DNA of 64,000 nucleotides from Rubrimonas cliftonensis (GTDB lineage: Bacteria > Pseudomonadota > Alphaproteobacteria > Rhodobacterales > Rhodobacteraceae). The notes beneath the pieces are model-generated. The model ran no database searches and was not told the origin of the DNA. It worked only from the letters and a program-made list of their open reading frames with translations. The position numbers and the translations under genes were made by a program. Below, one piece after another: positions 21,905 to 30,048 of the stretch (position 1 is the stretch's first letter; every line of letters begins with the position of its first letter). The stretch is from assembly GCF_900107585.1 (NCBI RefSeq), contig NZ_FNQM01000005.1, forward strand, positions 186,001 to 250,000, given 5' to 3'.

Positions 21905-21924
21905 GCCGGCGCGGCGACGCCGGC
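21905..21924. terminator. Hairpin filling the yciI/pppA convergent gap
   Basis: GCCGGCG-N6-CGCCGGC is a perfect 7-base stem occupying almost all of the 24 bases between the convergent yciI and pppA stops. It is a good candidate bidirectional terminator, although no T-run follows. Confidence 0.45.
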
Positions 21925-21928
21925 GCGC

Positions 21929-22819
21929 TCAGGCGAAGTCGACCACGACGACGGAGACGTTGTCGGGCCCGCCCCGGGCGATGGCCGCCGCCACCAGCGC
22001 GTCGCAGCAGGCGGCGGGGTCGCGCTCGTTCCAGCAGATCCGGGTGATCTCGGTCTCGTCGACCGGTCGGGTCAGGCCGTCGGAGCAGAGCAGGAACCGG
22101 TCGCCCGCGCGGAGCTTCACCTCGGTGAAGGACAGGTCGAGACGGTCGGCGGCGCCGACCGCGCGGGTGAGCACATGGGCGTGGGGGTGCTCCTCGGCGT
22201 CCTCGGCGCGCAGCGCGCCGTCATCCACCAGCTCCTGCACCACCGTATGGTCCCGCGTCAGGCGCACGGTGGCTTCGCCGCGGCGCACCAGATAGGCGCG
22301 GCTGTCGCCGCACCACGTCACCAGCCCGTCCGCGCCGAACGCCAACAGACATACCACGGTGGAGCCGATGGCGGAGACGCCTTCGGCGACGGCCTCGGCG
22401 CGCAGGGTGGCGTTGGCGCCCTCCAGCCGGGCGACGACGTCGAGCGCGAGACCCTGCGGCGTCTGCCAGCCGCCGCGCACATAGCCGAGCTGGCCGATGA
22501 TCTCGGCGCTGGCGCGCTGGCCGTGGGCGTGCCCGCCCATGCCGTCGGCCACGGCCCAGACGCCGCGCACGTCGTCGATCAGGAGCGCGTCCTCGTTCCG
22601 GCTGCGCACGAGGCCGGTGTCCGCGCGCCCGCAGGAACGCGGGCGCAGCGCCTGCCCGCGGGCGACGGGCTGCGCGTCGCCGTCCCTGCCCGTGCTCCTG
22701 CCGCCGCCGAGCCAGGCGGCGGCGCGACCGAGGCCGCCGACGCCGGCGCCATGGGGCAGCAGCCCGCCGAGGCCGGCGCCGAGGCGGCGCGGAAGATTGG
22801 GAGGCCGGTCGCTGCTCAT
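21929..22819 (-). CDS. pppA: T6SS PP2C-type protein phosphatase PppA
   Basis: The 296-residue protein has a Gly/Arg-rich N-terminal ~60 residues and then a PP2C serine/threonine phosphatase domain: DTGLVRSRNEDA, VADGMGGHAHG (metal Asp), WCGDSRAYLVR, LLCSDGLTRPVDE and GGPDNVSVVVVDF. In T6SS clusters PppA removes the phosphate that PpkA puts on Fha or TssL, resetting the machine. The ATG at 22819 overlaps the tagF stop (ATGA). In Agrobacterium TagF and PppA are one fused protein; here they are two overlapping genes. It is the last gene of the tagH-to-pppA operon. Confidence 0.92.
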   Translation of the reverse strand: MSSDRPPNLPRRLGAGLGGLLPHGAGVGGLGRAAAWLGGGRSTGRDGDAQPVARGQALRPRSCGRADTGLVRSRNEDALLIDDVRGVWAVADGMGGHAHGQRASAEIIGQLGYVRGGWQTPQGLALDVVARLEGANATLRAEAVAEGVSAIGSTVVCLLAFGADGLVTWCGDSRAYLVRRGEATVRLTRDHTVVQELVDDGALRAEDAEEHPHAHVLTRAVGAADRLDLSFTEVKLRAGDRFLLCSDGLTRPVDETEITRICWNERDPAACCDALVAAAIARGGPDNVSVVVVDFA

Positions 22820-23532
22820 GGCGCGCTCCTCTGGGTCGCCGCGTCCGGCGATGAGGTCCGGCCTCCGAAGAGGGCGGCGAAAAAGGCGGCGTCCAGCGCC
22901 GTCGTGGCATCGAGAACGCGGGGCGGTGGGCCGAACGTCTCCGCGCGCGCCAGTGAGCCTTTCGCGGAGCCTTCTGCGGCGAGGCCCAGCGCCGAGGGCG
23001 CCGCCGTGGGCGCGGACGCGGGCGCGGCGGGCGCCGCCGCTACGGCTGCGTCGAACACGGCGGGGTCGGCGTCTGGCGCCAGGGCGGCGAGCGCGGCGTC
23101 CTCCACCGCGTCGCACCAGCCGGCGCGCGCCGCAAGCAGTCGCGCCGGAAGGTCGCCCGCCTGCGAGGGCGCGCCGCCGGGCAGGGCGACGAGGATCGGG
23201 AAAAGCCGGCCGGCGCCGTCCATGCCGGGGCCGATCACGGCGACGCCGGGCGCGCCCGGGACCGCGCCCTCGGTGAGGCCGAGACGCCAGAGCGGCGCGG
23301 TGAGGAAGGCGTCGCGCGCCGGGCCGCCGCCGGCGCGGACGGCCGCCAGGCCTTCCTCCGCCCATGCCCGCAGCGATTCGATGAGCGGCCCGGGGCGCCC
23401 GCCGCCCACGAAATCCCCCCGCGCCGGCAGCTTCGCCACCCAGCCGGCCCCCGAACCCGGAGCCGAACCCGCAGCCGAACCCGCCACGGGTCCGGCGGGC
23501 CGGCGCGCGGGGATCAGAGCGTCGCCGGGCAT
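22816..23532 (-). CDS. tagF: T6SS-associated protein TagF (ImpM family)
   Basis: TagF is a cytoplasmic post-translational repressor of T6SS firing. The 238-residue product begins with a Pro-Ala-Gly-Ser repeat tract (~10-30), then WVAKLPARGDFVGGG, the ImpM signature, LWRLGLTEGAVPG, and GPGMDGAGRLFPILVAL. The ATG at 23532 overlaps the end of tssM by 19 bases, and the stop overlaps the pppA start. It normally binds Fha; tagH is in the same operon. The C-terminal ~70 residues are Ala-rich and poorly conserved. Confidence 0.9.
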   Translation of the reverse strand: MPGDALIPARRPAGPVAGSAAGSAPGSGAGWVAKLPARGDFVGGGRPGPLIESLRAWAEEGLAAVRAGGGPARDAFLTAPLWRLGLTEGAVPGAPGVAVIGPGMDGAGRLFPILVALPGGAPSQAGDLPARLLAARAGWCDAVEDAALAALAPDADPAVFDAAVAAAPAAPASAPTAAPSALGLAAEGSAKGSLARAETFGPPPRVLDATTALDAAFFAALFGGRTSSPDAATQRSAP

Positions 23533-26500
23533 GTGAATTCGCGCAGTTCGGCGCGCAGGGCGAAGGGGTTGACTGTCGATTCCATACGCAACTCCATCAC
23601 AACCCGCCGCCCGCCGGCGCTGAAGCCGAGCCGCGCGCGGTCTCCGCCGCCGAGCAGCTTGAACTCGGAACGGTCCAGCAGCTTGAAGAAACCCCAGAAG
23701 CCGAGCTCGCCGACGCGCGCCTCGGTCGGCGGCAGGCGCGCGCCGGTGAGGTCCACCGCGCCGGTGTCCACCCCCAGCGTCGCCTGCGCCCCGTTGTCGG
23801 GCTGGGGCCCCGGCCACTCCATGTTCGCGGCGCCCGGCTCGCCCTGCTTGAAGTCCGCGCTCTGGCCGCCGATCTCGATGCGCGCGCGCTGCACGTCGCC
23901 GTCCATCGCGATCGGGAACACGCCGATGCGCACGCCCGGCCGCGCCGCGCCGAAGGGAAAGAACGCCTCGCGCAGCTGGGCTGCGGTCTGGAAGAAGGCC
24001 AGCCGCTCCTGCGGGATCTGGAGCTGCGCGCCCACGCCGGGGCGCAGGCGCCAGTTCGCGGCGGTGGTGTCGACGTAGGAGGCGAGCCGCGTCTTGAAGA
24101 AGCGGTCGATCACGCCGTCGGGGCCGAGGATGTCCACGAGGTCGCCTGGCGGCGCCTCGGCCCCGCCGCCGAACGGGTAGCGCCCGCCGAGCCGCTGGCG
24201 GCACACCGGGGCGACGGTCGAGCGCCATTCCTCGTTGAGCGCGGCGTAGAGTCCCTCGGCCAGCGTCGCGTCGGCCTGCTCCAGCATCTCGTCGAAGATG
24301 CGCTTCACCGCCGGCGGGGCCTGGCTCACGTCGAAGCGCAGCTGCTCGGCCGTGGCGTCGTTGGCCAGATCGCTGAGCGAGCCGCGCCCCGACACCATGC
24401 CGTCCACCACCTGCCGCAGCTCGTTCAGCCGCAGCAGGACGGTTTCGAGCTGCGAGCCGGTCTCCGCCGTGCCGATGAAGTCGCGCAGGGTGGCGAAGGC
24501 GGCGCTGACCGGCGCGCCCTCGCGCGGGGCCTCGGCGCCGCCGCCGGAGCTGGCGGCGATCTTGCCGGCCAGCCCAAGCTTCGAGCCGTATTTCTTGAAG
24601 CCGATCGTGGCGGCGTTGGCGAGCAGCGGGCTGCCTTCCTCCGGCGCCGCGGCGAGGTCGGTCTGCTTCCCGGCGCCCTGCAGCACCCGGCGCAGGGGCG
24701 ACTGGCGGGAGGACAGCAGCGACAGGACGCGGCTGGCGTGGCCGGCGTCGGTGAAGGGCGTGATGCGCAGGTCGTTCAGCATGTCGTCCCACTGCGCGAT
24801 GAACGCCTCGTCGTAGATCTCGCGGATCTCCTGCCGCGTTCGGATGATGTCCGCGCGCGATGGCTGGGCGGCGTCGGGGTCCTCCGCCAGCACCCAGCCC
24901 TCGTCGAGCTCGGCGTCCACCGCGGCGTCGGCGTTCTGGGCGAACACGCTCCAGAACCCCTCATAGGTGAAGATGCCGGGGATCGGCGCGTCGAGCGGCT
25001 CGCCTGAGGCGCGCACGAAGGCCTGCGCCGCCGCCGGGCCGCCGGCGTCGGTTATGCGCCAGGGCCGCAGCTCCGTCACCACGTCCTGCGTCATCAGGAT
25101 GCGGAAGGCGCGCTGGGCGGGCGACAGGTTCGCCGCCAGCGTGCGGGCCGAGGCGATGGCCTCGTCGTTGAGGTCGCGGTCCGGCAGCGGGCCTTCCAGC
25201 AGCGCCGTGACATGGGCCGAGACGGCCTCCAGAAGGTCGGCGTTGATGTTGGGCGGGTAGCGCAGCGCGGCGTCGCGCATGACGAAGCCGTGCAGGTAGT
25301 CCGCGTCGAGCGGCCCGCGCCCGCCGAGCATCAGGTAGGCCTTGAGCACGTCATAGAGCGGCGCCGGCTTGTCCAGGTTCTCGTCCATGATGCGCTCGAG
25401 CCGGTAGAGCAGGCGCGGGCGCAGCAGGTCGTTCAGCGCCTTGCCGTAGGCGAGTTCGGCCTGGGCGCGCAGTTCGTCGGTGCGCCCCGCCCCGATGCCG
25501 CCCAACGGCGGCGCCGCGCCCTCGTCGTCGAAGGCGTCGCGCGCGGCGCGCAGGCGGTCGAGCGGCGCGAGCACGGGCTCCAGCGAGCTGTCGCCCACGG
25601 GGTCCACGTCGAGCGTGGCGAGGTCGGCCTCGTAGTCGGCGAAGGTCGTGATCAGCGCGTCGGCCTGCGCGGCGGTATGCTCGTTGACCATCCACCAGCC
25701 GCCGGCCAGCGCCATCGGCGCGGCGACGCAGGCGGCGATGGCGGCCCAGCGCCCGGCCGACGCCGCGCGGCGGCGCGCGCGCCCGGCCTTGGTGGCCAGC
25801 CCGGCCTCGGGGAACACGACGTCCTGCAGCAGCCCCTGGAGGAAATAGGCCCGCCCGCCGGTTCCCGGCGCCATGGCGTTAGCCCGGCGCTCCAGCCCGA
25901 ACTCGCGGCTCATCGCGGCGATCAGCCGGTCGACGGGCTGGCCGTGCTGGGTGGCGGAGGTGAAGTAGAAGCCGCGCAGCAGCATCGTCTCGGAGTATCG
26001 GTCGGGCGCGAACGCCTCGCGCAAAAACTGCGAGACCACGCCCTTCAGCGAGGAGAACTGCGTCGGGAAGCCGAACACCTGCGCGCGCACGCCGAGGTCG
26101 GCCTCGCCCTGCAGCCGCGGGAACTGCATCTCGCCGAGCTGGGCGGTCAGCGCGTCGAATTCCTGCTCGACCTGCGCCAGATCGGCCTCGGCGCGGGCGC
26201 GGGCGTCCTTCTCGTCTCCGAGCGGAAAGGTGACGCCCCAGACCTGCGCGCGGTCCTCGCGGTTGAGGCCCTGGAAGAACTCGCGGAAGCCCACCAGCAG
26301 GTCGGCCTTGGTGAACATGACGTAGACGGGAAGCTGCGCGCGCATCTTCTCGCAGATCTCCTGCACGCCGCGGCGCACGGCCTGGGCGTGGGCGGAGAGG
26401 CGCGCCGGGTCCGCCGTCGCGAGCTCGTCGAGCGCGATGGCGACGATCACGCCGTTGACCGGCTCGCCGGGGCGGTTGCGCGCCAGCAGGTCGAGGAAGG

Positions 26501-27113
26501 CGTTCCAGGCGCCCTTGTCCACCGTCGCGTCGCTGTCCTGCGTGACGTAGCGGCCGGCGGTGTCGATGAAAACGGCCTCGTCGGTGAACACCCAGTCGCA
26601 GTCGCGCGTGCCGGCGCCGCCGTCGATGGCGATGCCCTCCTCGCCGGACTTGCGCAGCGGAAACTCCAGCCCGCAGTTCATCAGCGCCGTGGTCTTGCCG
26701 CTGGCGGGCGGGCCGACGAAGACGAACCAGGGCAATTCGTAGAGATAGCGCGAGCCGCCGAGGCGGGACTTGAAGCGCAGCCGGCGCAGCTTGGCGAGCG
26801 CGTCGCGGAACTTGGTCTCCAGCCGCTCGCGCTCGGCGTCGAGCGCCTCGCCGGAGGGGTCGGCGGGCGTCTCCAGCGCGTTGATCAGGGCGGCGTTGCG
26901 CGCGCGGCGGCGCCACCACCAGAGCCCAGAGAGCAGCGCCCAGATCAGGAAGAACACGGCGATGGTGACGATCCGGCTCGTGGCGAGGCCGAAGGGCCGG
27001 AACGAGCCGAATGCCAGCAGCTCGCCCACGAACCACACCGCCGCCGACAGCAGCGCGCAGGCGACGAAGCCGAGGAACGGCGGCGAGAACAGGATGGCGC
27101 GCAGGGTTTTCAT
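23514..27113 (-). CDS. tssM: T6SS membrane subunit TssM (IcmF)
   Basis: TssM is the large inner-membrane subunit that, with TssL, forms the trans-envelope channel docking the T6SS baseplate. At 1199 residues its length is typical. It has two N-terminal membrane helices (~8-32 and 44-66), a cytoplasmic NTPase-like domain with an intact Walker A motif GPPASGKT (134-141) and FIDTAGRYVTQ, a third helix near 450-472, and a large periplasmic region ending in the TssM_C beta domain. Without a recognisable TssJ lipoprotein, how its periplasmic tip reaches the outer membrane is unclear. Confidence 0.97.
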   Translation of the reverse strand: MKTLRAILFSPPFLGFVACALLSAAVWFVGELLAFGSFRPFGLATSRIVTIAVFFLIWALLSGLWWWRRRARNAALINALETPADPSGEALDAERERLETKFRDALAKLRRLRFKSRLGGSRYLYELPWFVFVGPPASGKTTALMNCGLEFPLRKSGEEGIAIDGGAGTRDCDWVFTDEAVFIDTAGRYVTQDSDATVDKGAWNAFLDLLARNRPGEPVNGVIVAIALDELATADPARLSAHAQAVRRGVQEICEKMRAQLPVYVMFTKADLLVGFREFFQGLNREDRAQVWGVTFPLGDEKDARARAEADLAQVEQEFDALTAQLGEMQFPRLQGEADLGVRAQVFGFPTQFSSLKGVVSQFLREAFAPDRYSETMLLRGFYFTSATQHGQPVDRLIAAMSREFGLERRANAMAPGTGGRAYFLQGLLQDVVFPEAGLATKAGRARRRAASAGRWAAIAACVAAPMALAGGWWMVNEHTAAQADALITTFADYEADLATLDVDPVGDSSLEPVLAPLDRLRAARDAFDDEGAAPPLGGIGAGRTDELRAQAELAYGKALNDLLRPRLLYRLERIMDENLDKPAPLYDVLKAYLMLGGRGPLDADYLHGFVMRDAALRYPPNINADLLEAVSAHVTALLEGPLPDRDLNDEAIASARTLAANLSPAQRAFRILMTQDVVTELRPWRITDAGGPAAAQAFVRASGEPLDAPIPGIFTYEGFWSVFAQNADAAVDAELDEGWVLAEDPDAAQPSRADIIRTRQEIREIYDEAFIAQWDDMLNDLRITPFTDAGHASRVLSLLSSRQSPLRRVLQGAGKQTDLAAAPEEGSPLLANAATIGFKKYGSKLGLAGKIAASSGGGAEAPREGAPVSAAFATLRDFIGTAETGSQLETVLLRLNELRQVVDGMVSGRGSLSDLANDATAEQLRFDVSQAPPAVKRIFDEMLEQADATLAEGLYAALNEEWRSTVAPVCRQRLGGRYPFGGGAEAPPGDLVDILGPDGVIDRFFKTRLASYVDTTAANWRLRPGVGAQLQIPQERLAFFQTAAQLREAFFPFGAARPGVRIGVFPIAMDGDVQRARIEIGGQSADFKQGEPGAANMEWPGPQPDNGAQATLGVDTGAVDLTGARLPPTEARVGELGFWGFFKLLDRSEFKLLGGGDRARLGFSAGGRRVVMELRMESTVNPFALRAELREFTCPATL

Positions 27114-27123
27114 CGTCTCGCCT

Positions 27124-28530
27124 TCACTGGGTCGCGGCGGTCTCGGCGGCGCCGCCGCGGTCGAGCACCAGCTCGACGCGGCGGTTCCGGGCGCGGCCCT
27201 CGCGGGTGGCGTTGTCAGCGATGGGCTTGGTCGCCGCGAGCGCCTTGATCTCGATGCGGTCCGGCGCCGAGAGCAGCGGACGCACGAAATCCGCCGCCGC
27301 CGTCGCGCGCGCGAGCGACAGCGCCACGTTGTCGGGAAACTGCGCCGTGCGGATCGGCACGCTGTCGGTGTGCCCCTCGATGATCACGTCGCCCGGCTCG
27401 TCGTTCAGCGCGTCGGCCACCCGCAGCAGCACGTTCTGGTAGCGCGGCAGCACCACGGCCTTGCCGCCGGCGAACATGCCCGCGCCAAGCAGGCGGATGC
27501 GCACGAGACCCGCCTCCTCGAACACCTCGACCAGGCCCTCCTTGATCTCGGCGTCGAGAAAGCCGCGCACGCGGTCGAGCCGCGGCGGCGCCAGCACGAC
27601 CTCCTCGCGCGGGGCGGGGGCGGCGAGGCGCACGATCTCGACGGACTGGCCTGGCCCCAGTTGCGGCGGCAGGTTGACGGCGGCCTGCGCGCTGCGCGCG
27701 GCCTCGCCGCCGGTCAGCCAGGCCGCCAGGAAGAAAAGGCCGGCGCAGGCCGCCGCCGAGAGCGAGGCGATCAGCCAGATCGGCGCGAGCTCCCGCAGCG
27801 GCCGGCGCTCCGTGTCGACGCCCCGCCAGTGCAGCGACAGCGCCTCGGTGAAGCCGTCGCGCCTCAGCGTCACGGCGTCGAAGGCGCGGCGGCGCCACTG
27901 CTCCAGCTCGGCCTCCGCGGCTGCGCCTCCGCGCCGGTAGCGGCCCTTGAAGCCCAGCGAGAGGCAGATGTGCATCAGCTCAACGAGGTCGCCGAAGCGG
28001 CGCGGCTCGGCCACGGCCTCGTCGAGCAGCTCGAAGAAGCGGTCGCCGCCGATGACCTCCTCGTAGAGCGAGGCGACGAGGGTGGCGTTCTGCCAGCCGG
28101 CCTCCATGCCCCAGGGCTTCGACATGATCTCGTCGTCGATGGTGGCGGCGATGGCGTAGCGGGCGACCTGCGCCACGCCCTGGTCCACGCCCTCGGCGTC
28201 GGCGCGCAGGTCGAACTGGCGGATCAGCGCCATGGACTTCATGCGCAGGGTGTCGACGTCGAGCGCGGTGGCCTGGCCGCGCAGATAGACCAGCAGATCG
28301 AAGAGGTCCGCCGCCGCATCCACCAGCGGGTTGACGCCGGGCCGCGCCTCGCCCGGCTCCACCCCGACCGGTCCGCGCCGCGCCCCGCCAAGGCCCGCCG
28401 GCGCCGCGCCTGCGGCGGGCGCGCCGCCCCAGACGCCCGGGGGCGCGCCCGCCAGCCTGCCGCCGGGGTTGGGCGCGACGACGGTCGCGGGGATCGAGCG
28501 GGGGTCCTTCGGCGCATCCGCGGGGGTCAT
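27124..28530 (-). CDS. tssL: T6SS membrane subunit TssL with OmpA peptidoglycan-binding domain
   Basis: The 468-residue protein has a Pro/Gly-rich N-terminus (1-65), then the DotU cytoplasmic domain (PLVDAAADLFDLLVYLRG to the MHICLSLGFKGRY region, ~68-215), a single transmembrane helix near 250-272 and a C-terminal OmpA-type domain with VIIEGHTDSVPIR and LARATAAADFVRP. TssL pairs with TssM; the OmpA domain anchors the complex to peptidoglycan, as in 'evolved' TssL proteins. The start lies 4 bases after the tssK stop, and tssM follows within 10 bases. Confidence 0.96.
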   Translation of the reverse strand: MTPADAPKDPRSIPATVVAPNPGGRLAGAPPGVWGGAPAAGAAPAGLGGARRGPVGVEPGEARPGVNPLVDAAADLFDLLVYLRGQATALDVDTLRMKSMALIRQFDLRADAEGVDQGVAQVARYAIAATIDDEIMSKPWGMEAGWQNATLVASLYEEVIGGDRFFELLDEAVAEPRRFGDLVELMHICLSLGFKGRYRRGGAAAEAELEQWRRRAFDAVTLRRDGFTEALSLHWRGVDTERRPLRELAPIWLIASLSAAACAGLFFLAAWLTGGEAARSAQAAVNLPPQLGPGQSVEIVRLAAPAPREEVVLAPPRLDRVRGFLDAEIKEGLVEVFEEAGLVRIRLLGAGMFAGGKAVVLPRYQNVLLRVADALNDEPGDVIIEGHTDSVPIRTAQFPDNVALSLARATAAADFVRPLLSAPDRIEIKALAATKPIADNATREGRARNRRVELVLDRGGAAETAATQ

Positions 28531-28534
28531 CGCG

Positions 28535-29881
28535 TCAGTCCTTGATCGCCCAGAGCTGCATCTGCAGCTCCGAGAAGGATTGCTGGGCGTGGATGGCGAT
28601 CGAGCGGCTGGCCTTCACGCCCTCCCACGCGGCGGCGTTCTGGTCGAGCTCGAAGCACACCCAGCCGGCCAGCGGGCGGATTTCCGGCGGGAAGCTCGGC
28701 ATCGGCCTCAGCGCGACGCCCTTGGTCGCGGCGCCGATGATCTGGAGGATCTCCGCGGTCGAGGCGACGGAGGCGTTGGCGGGAAAGGCGTCGCGGAACG
28801 CGCTGTCGGGCATCGCCGCGCGCGCCACCAGCACCATGCGCGCGCCGGTCAGCAGGCCCGGCGGGATCGCGCGGTTGTAGTGGATCTGCTGGCCCTTGTG
28901 GAACGCCAACTCGATCGGCGTCGCCTCCGGATCGTCGAGAAAGCCCAGAGAGCGCTGAAGTTCCGCAAAGAGCGGCGCGAAGGTCGCGGTCAGGTCGTCG
29001 TGGTCGTAGACCGGGAAGATCGGCGGCCGGCGCTTCTCGCGGTCGGTGAAGGTCGAGAGCTGGGCCGCGGCCTCGACCAGCGCGCGGTGCAGCGGCTCCG
29101 GATGGACGCCGCCGGCGTCGCGCATCTGGCCGAGCAGCGCCGCCTTGGCGTTGCAGACCTGCAGCAGCATGAACTGCTCCTGCGCCGCCGCGCTCGATCC
29201 GCCCGCCGAACCGAAGCGGCCCGACAGCCCGTCGGCGCGCACGTCGAAGCGCGCGGCGATCTCGGTCAGCGCGCCGCTGAGCGCGGGGCTCGCGGCGGCG
29301 GTGAGCACGGGGGGGATGTAGTCGGGGTCGAGCCGCACCCGGCGGTCCGGGCTGACGTCGATCACGCGGGCGACGGGCAGGCTCTCGAAGCCTTCGGCGG
29401 GGCGCGGCCCGACGGTCAGGCGCAGATTGGGCGCGCCGAGTTCGATCACCTCGGTGGCGCCGTCCTCGCGCAGCGTGTCCGGCACCTCTTCCGGCGTCAG
29501 GACGTAGCGGGCGGCGACGGGGCGGCCCGACGGATCGGAGCGCGCCGCGAGCGCAGCCCCGCGGGTCGCGGCGGGGGCGCTCAGCCAAACCATCGCGCCC
29601 TTGACGTCGGCCTCCAGCGAGAGCGGCTTGACCGGCGCGGCGTCGCCGGGCGCGGCGAAGGGCGTCCCGTCTCGAAAGGCGCCTTCGCAGGCCGCGAGAC
29701 CGATCTCGCCGGCCGCCAGCGCCCGCTCGTCGAGCGCCAGCTTCGTGAAACCCCAATGCCATGGCTGGAGCGCGGCGAGGCGCGCAGCGAGAACGCTCTC
29801 GGCGCGGCGATCCTGCTGCTGGAAATGGTGCGGCCTCAGGAACATGCCCTCGATCCACATGACCTTGCGCGACAGCGTCAT
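28535..29881 (-). CDS. tssK: T6SS baseplate subunit TssK
   Basis: TssK is the trimeric adaptor that links the TssEFG baseplate wedge to the TssLM membrane complex. The 448-residue product begins with VMWIEGMFLRPHHFQQQD, the invariant N-terminal TssK signature, and has YIPPVLTAAASPAL and IHYNRAIPPGLLTGARMVLVARAA later. A G-rich site precedes the ATG at 29881. The 167 bases upstream, before tagH, hold no gene; that is where tssJ sits in many other clusters. Confidence 0.96.
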   Translation of the reverse strand: MTLSRKVMWIEGMFLRPHHFQQQDRRAESVLAARLAALQPWHWGFTKLALDERALAAGEIGLAACEGAFRDGTPFAAPGDAAPVKPLSLEADVKGAMVWLSAPAATRGAALAARSDPSGRPVAARYVLTPEEVPDTLREDGATEVIELGAPNLRLTVGPRPAEGFESLPVARVIDVSPDRRVRLDPDYIPPVLTAAASPALSGALTEIAARFDVRADGLSGRFGSAGGSSAAAQEQFMLLQVCNAKAALLGQMRDAGGVHPEPLHRALVEAAAQLSTFTDREKRRPPIFPVYDHDDLTATFAPLFAELQRSLGFLDDPEATPIELAFHKGQQIHYNRAIPPGLLTGARMVLVARAAMPDSAFRDAFPANASVASTAEILQIIGAATKGVALRPMPSFPPEIRPLAGWVCFELDQNAAAWEGVKASRSIAIHAQQSFSELQMQLWAIKD

Positions 29882-30048
29882 TCAGCCCCCCCGGCGGGCG
29901 CGCCGGAACTGGCGCCCCAATTTGAAAACCAGCCGCCGCTCAGCGCAGTGTCGCGCGTCACAGCCCCCGAGCGCCACTCCACCCGGACGGCGCCGCGAGA
30001 CGGGCGGGCCCGACGTCGCGGCGCAGGCCGGCGGCTCGGTGCGCGCGG

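Noticed and set aside
29882-30048. A hidden tssJ in the tssK/tagH gap
   Set aside because: Only 167 bases are available, too short for TssJ, and no frame shows a signal peptide.
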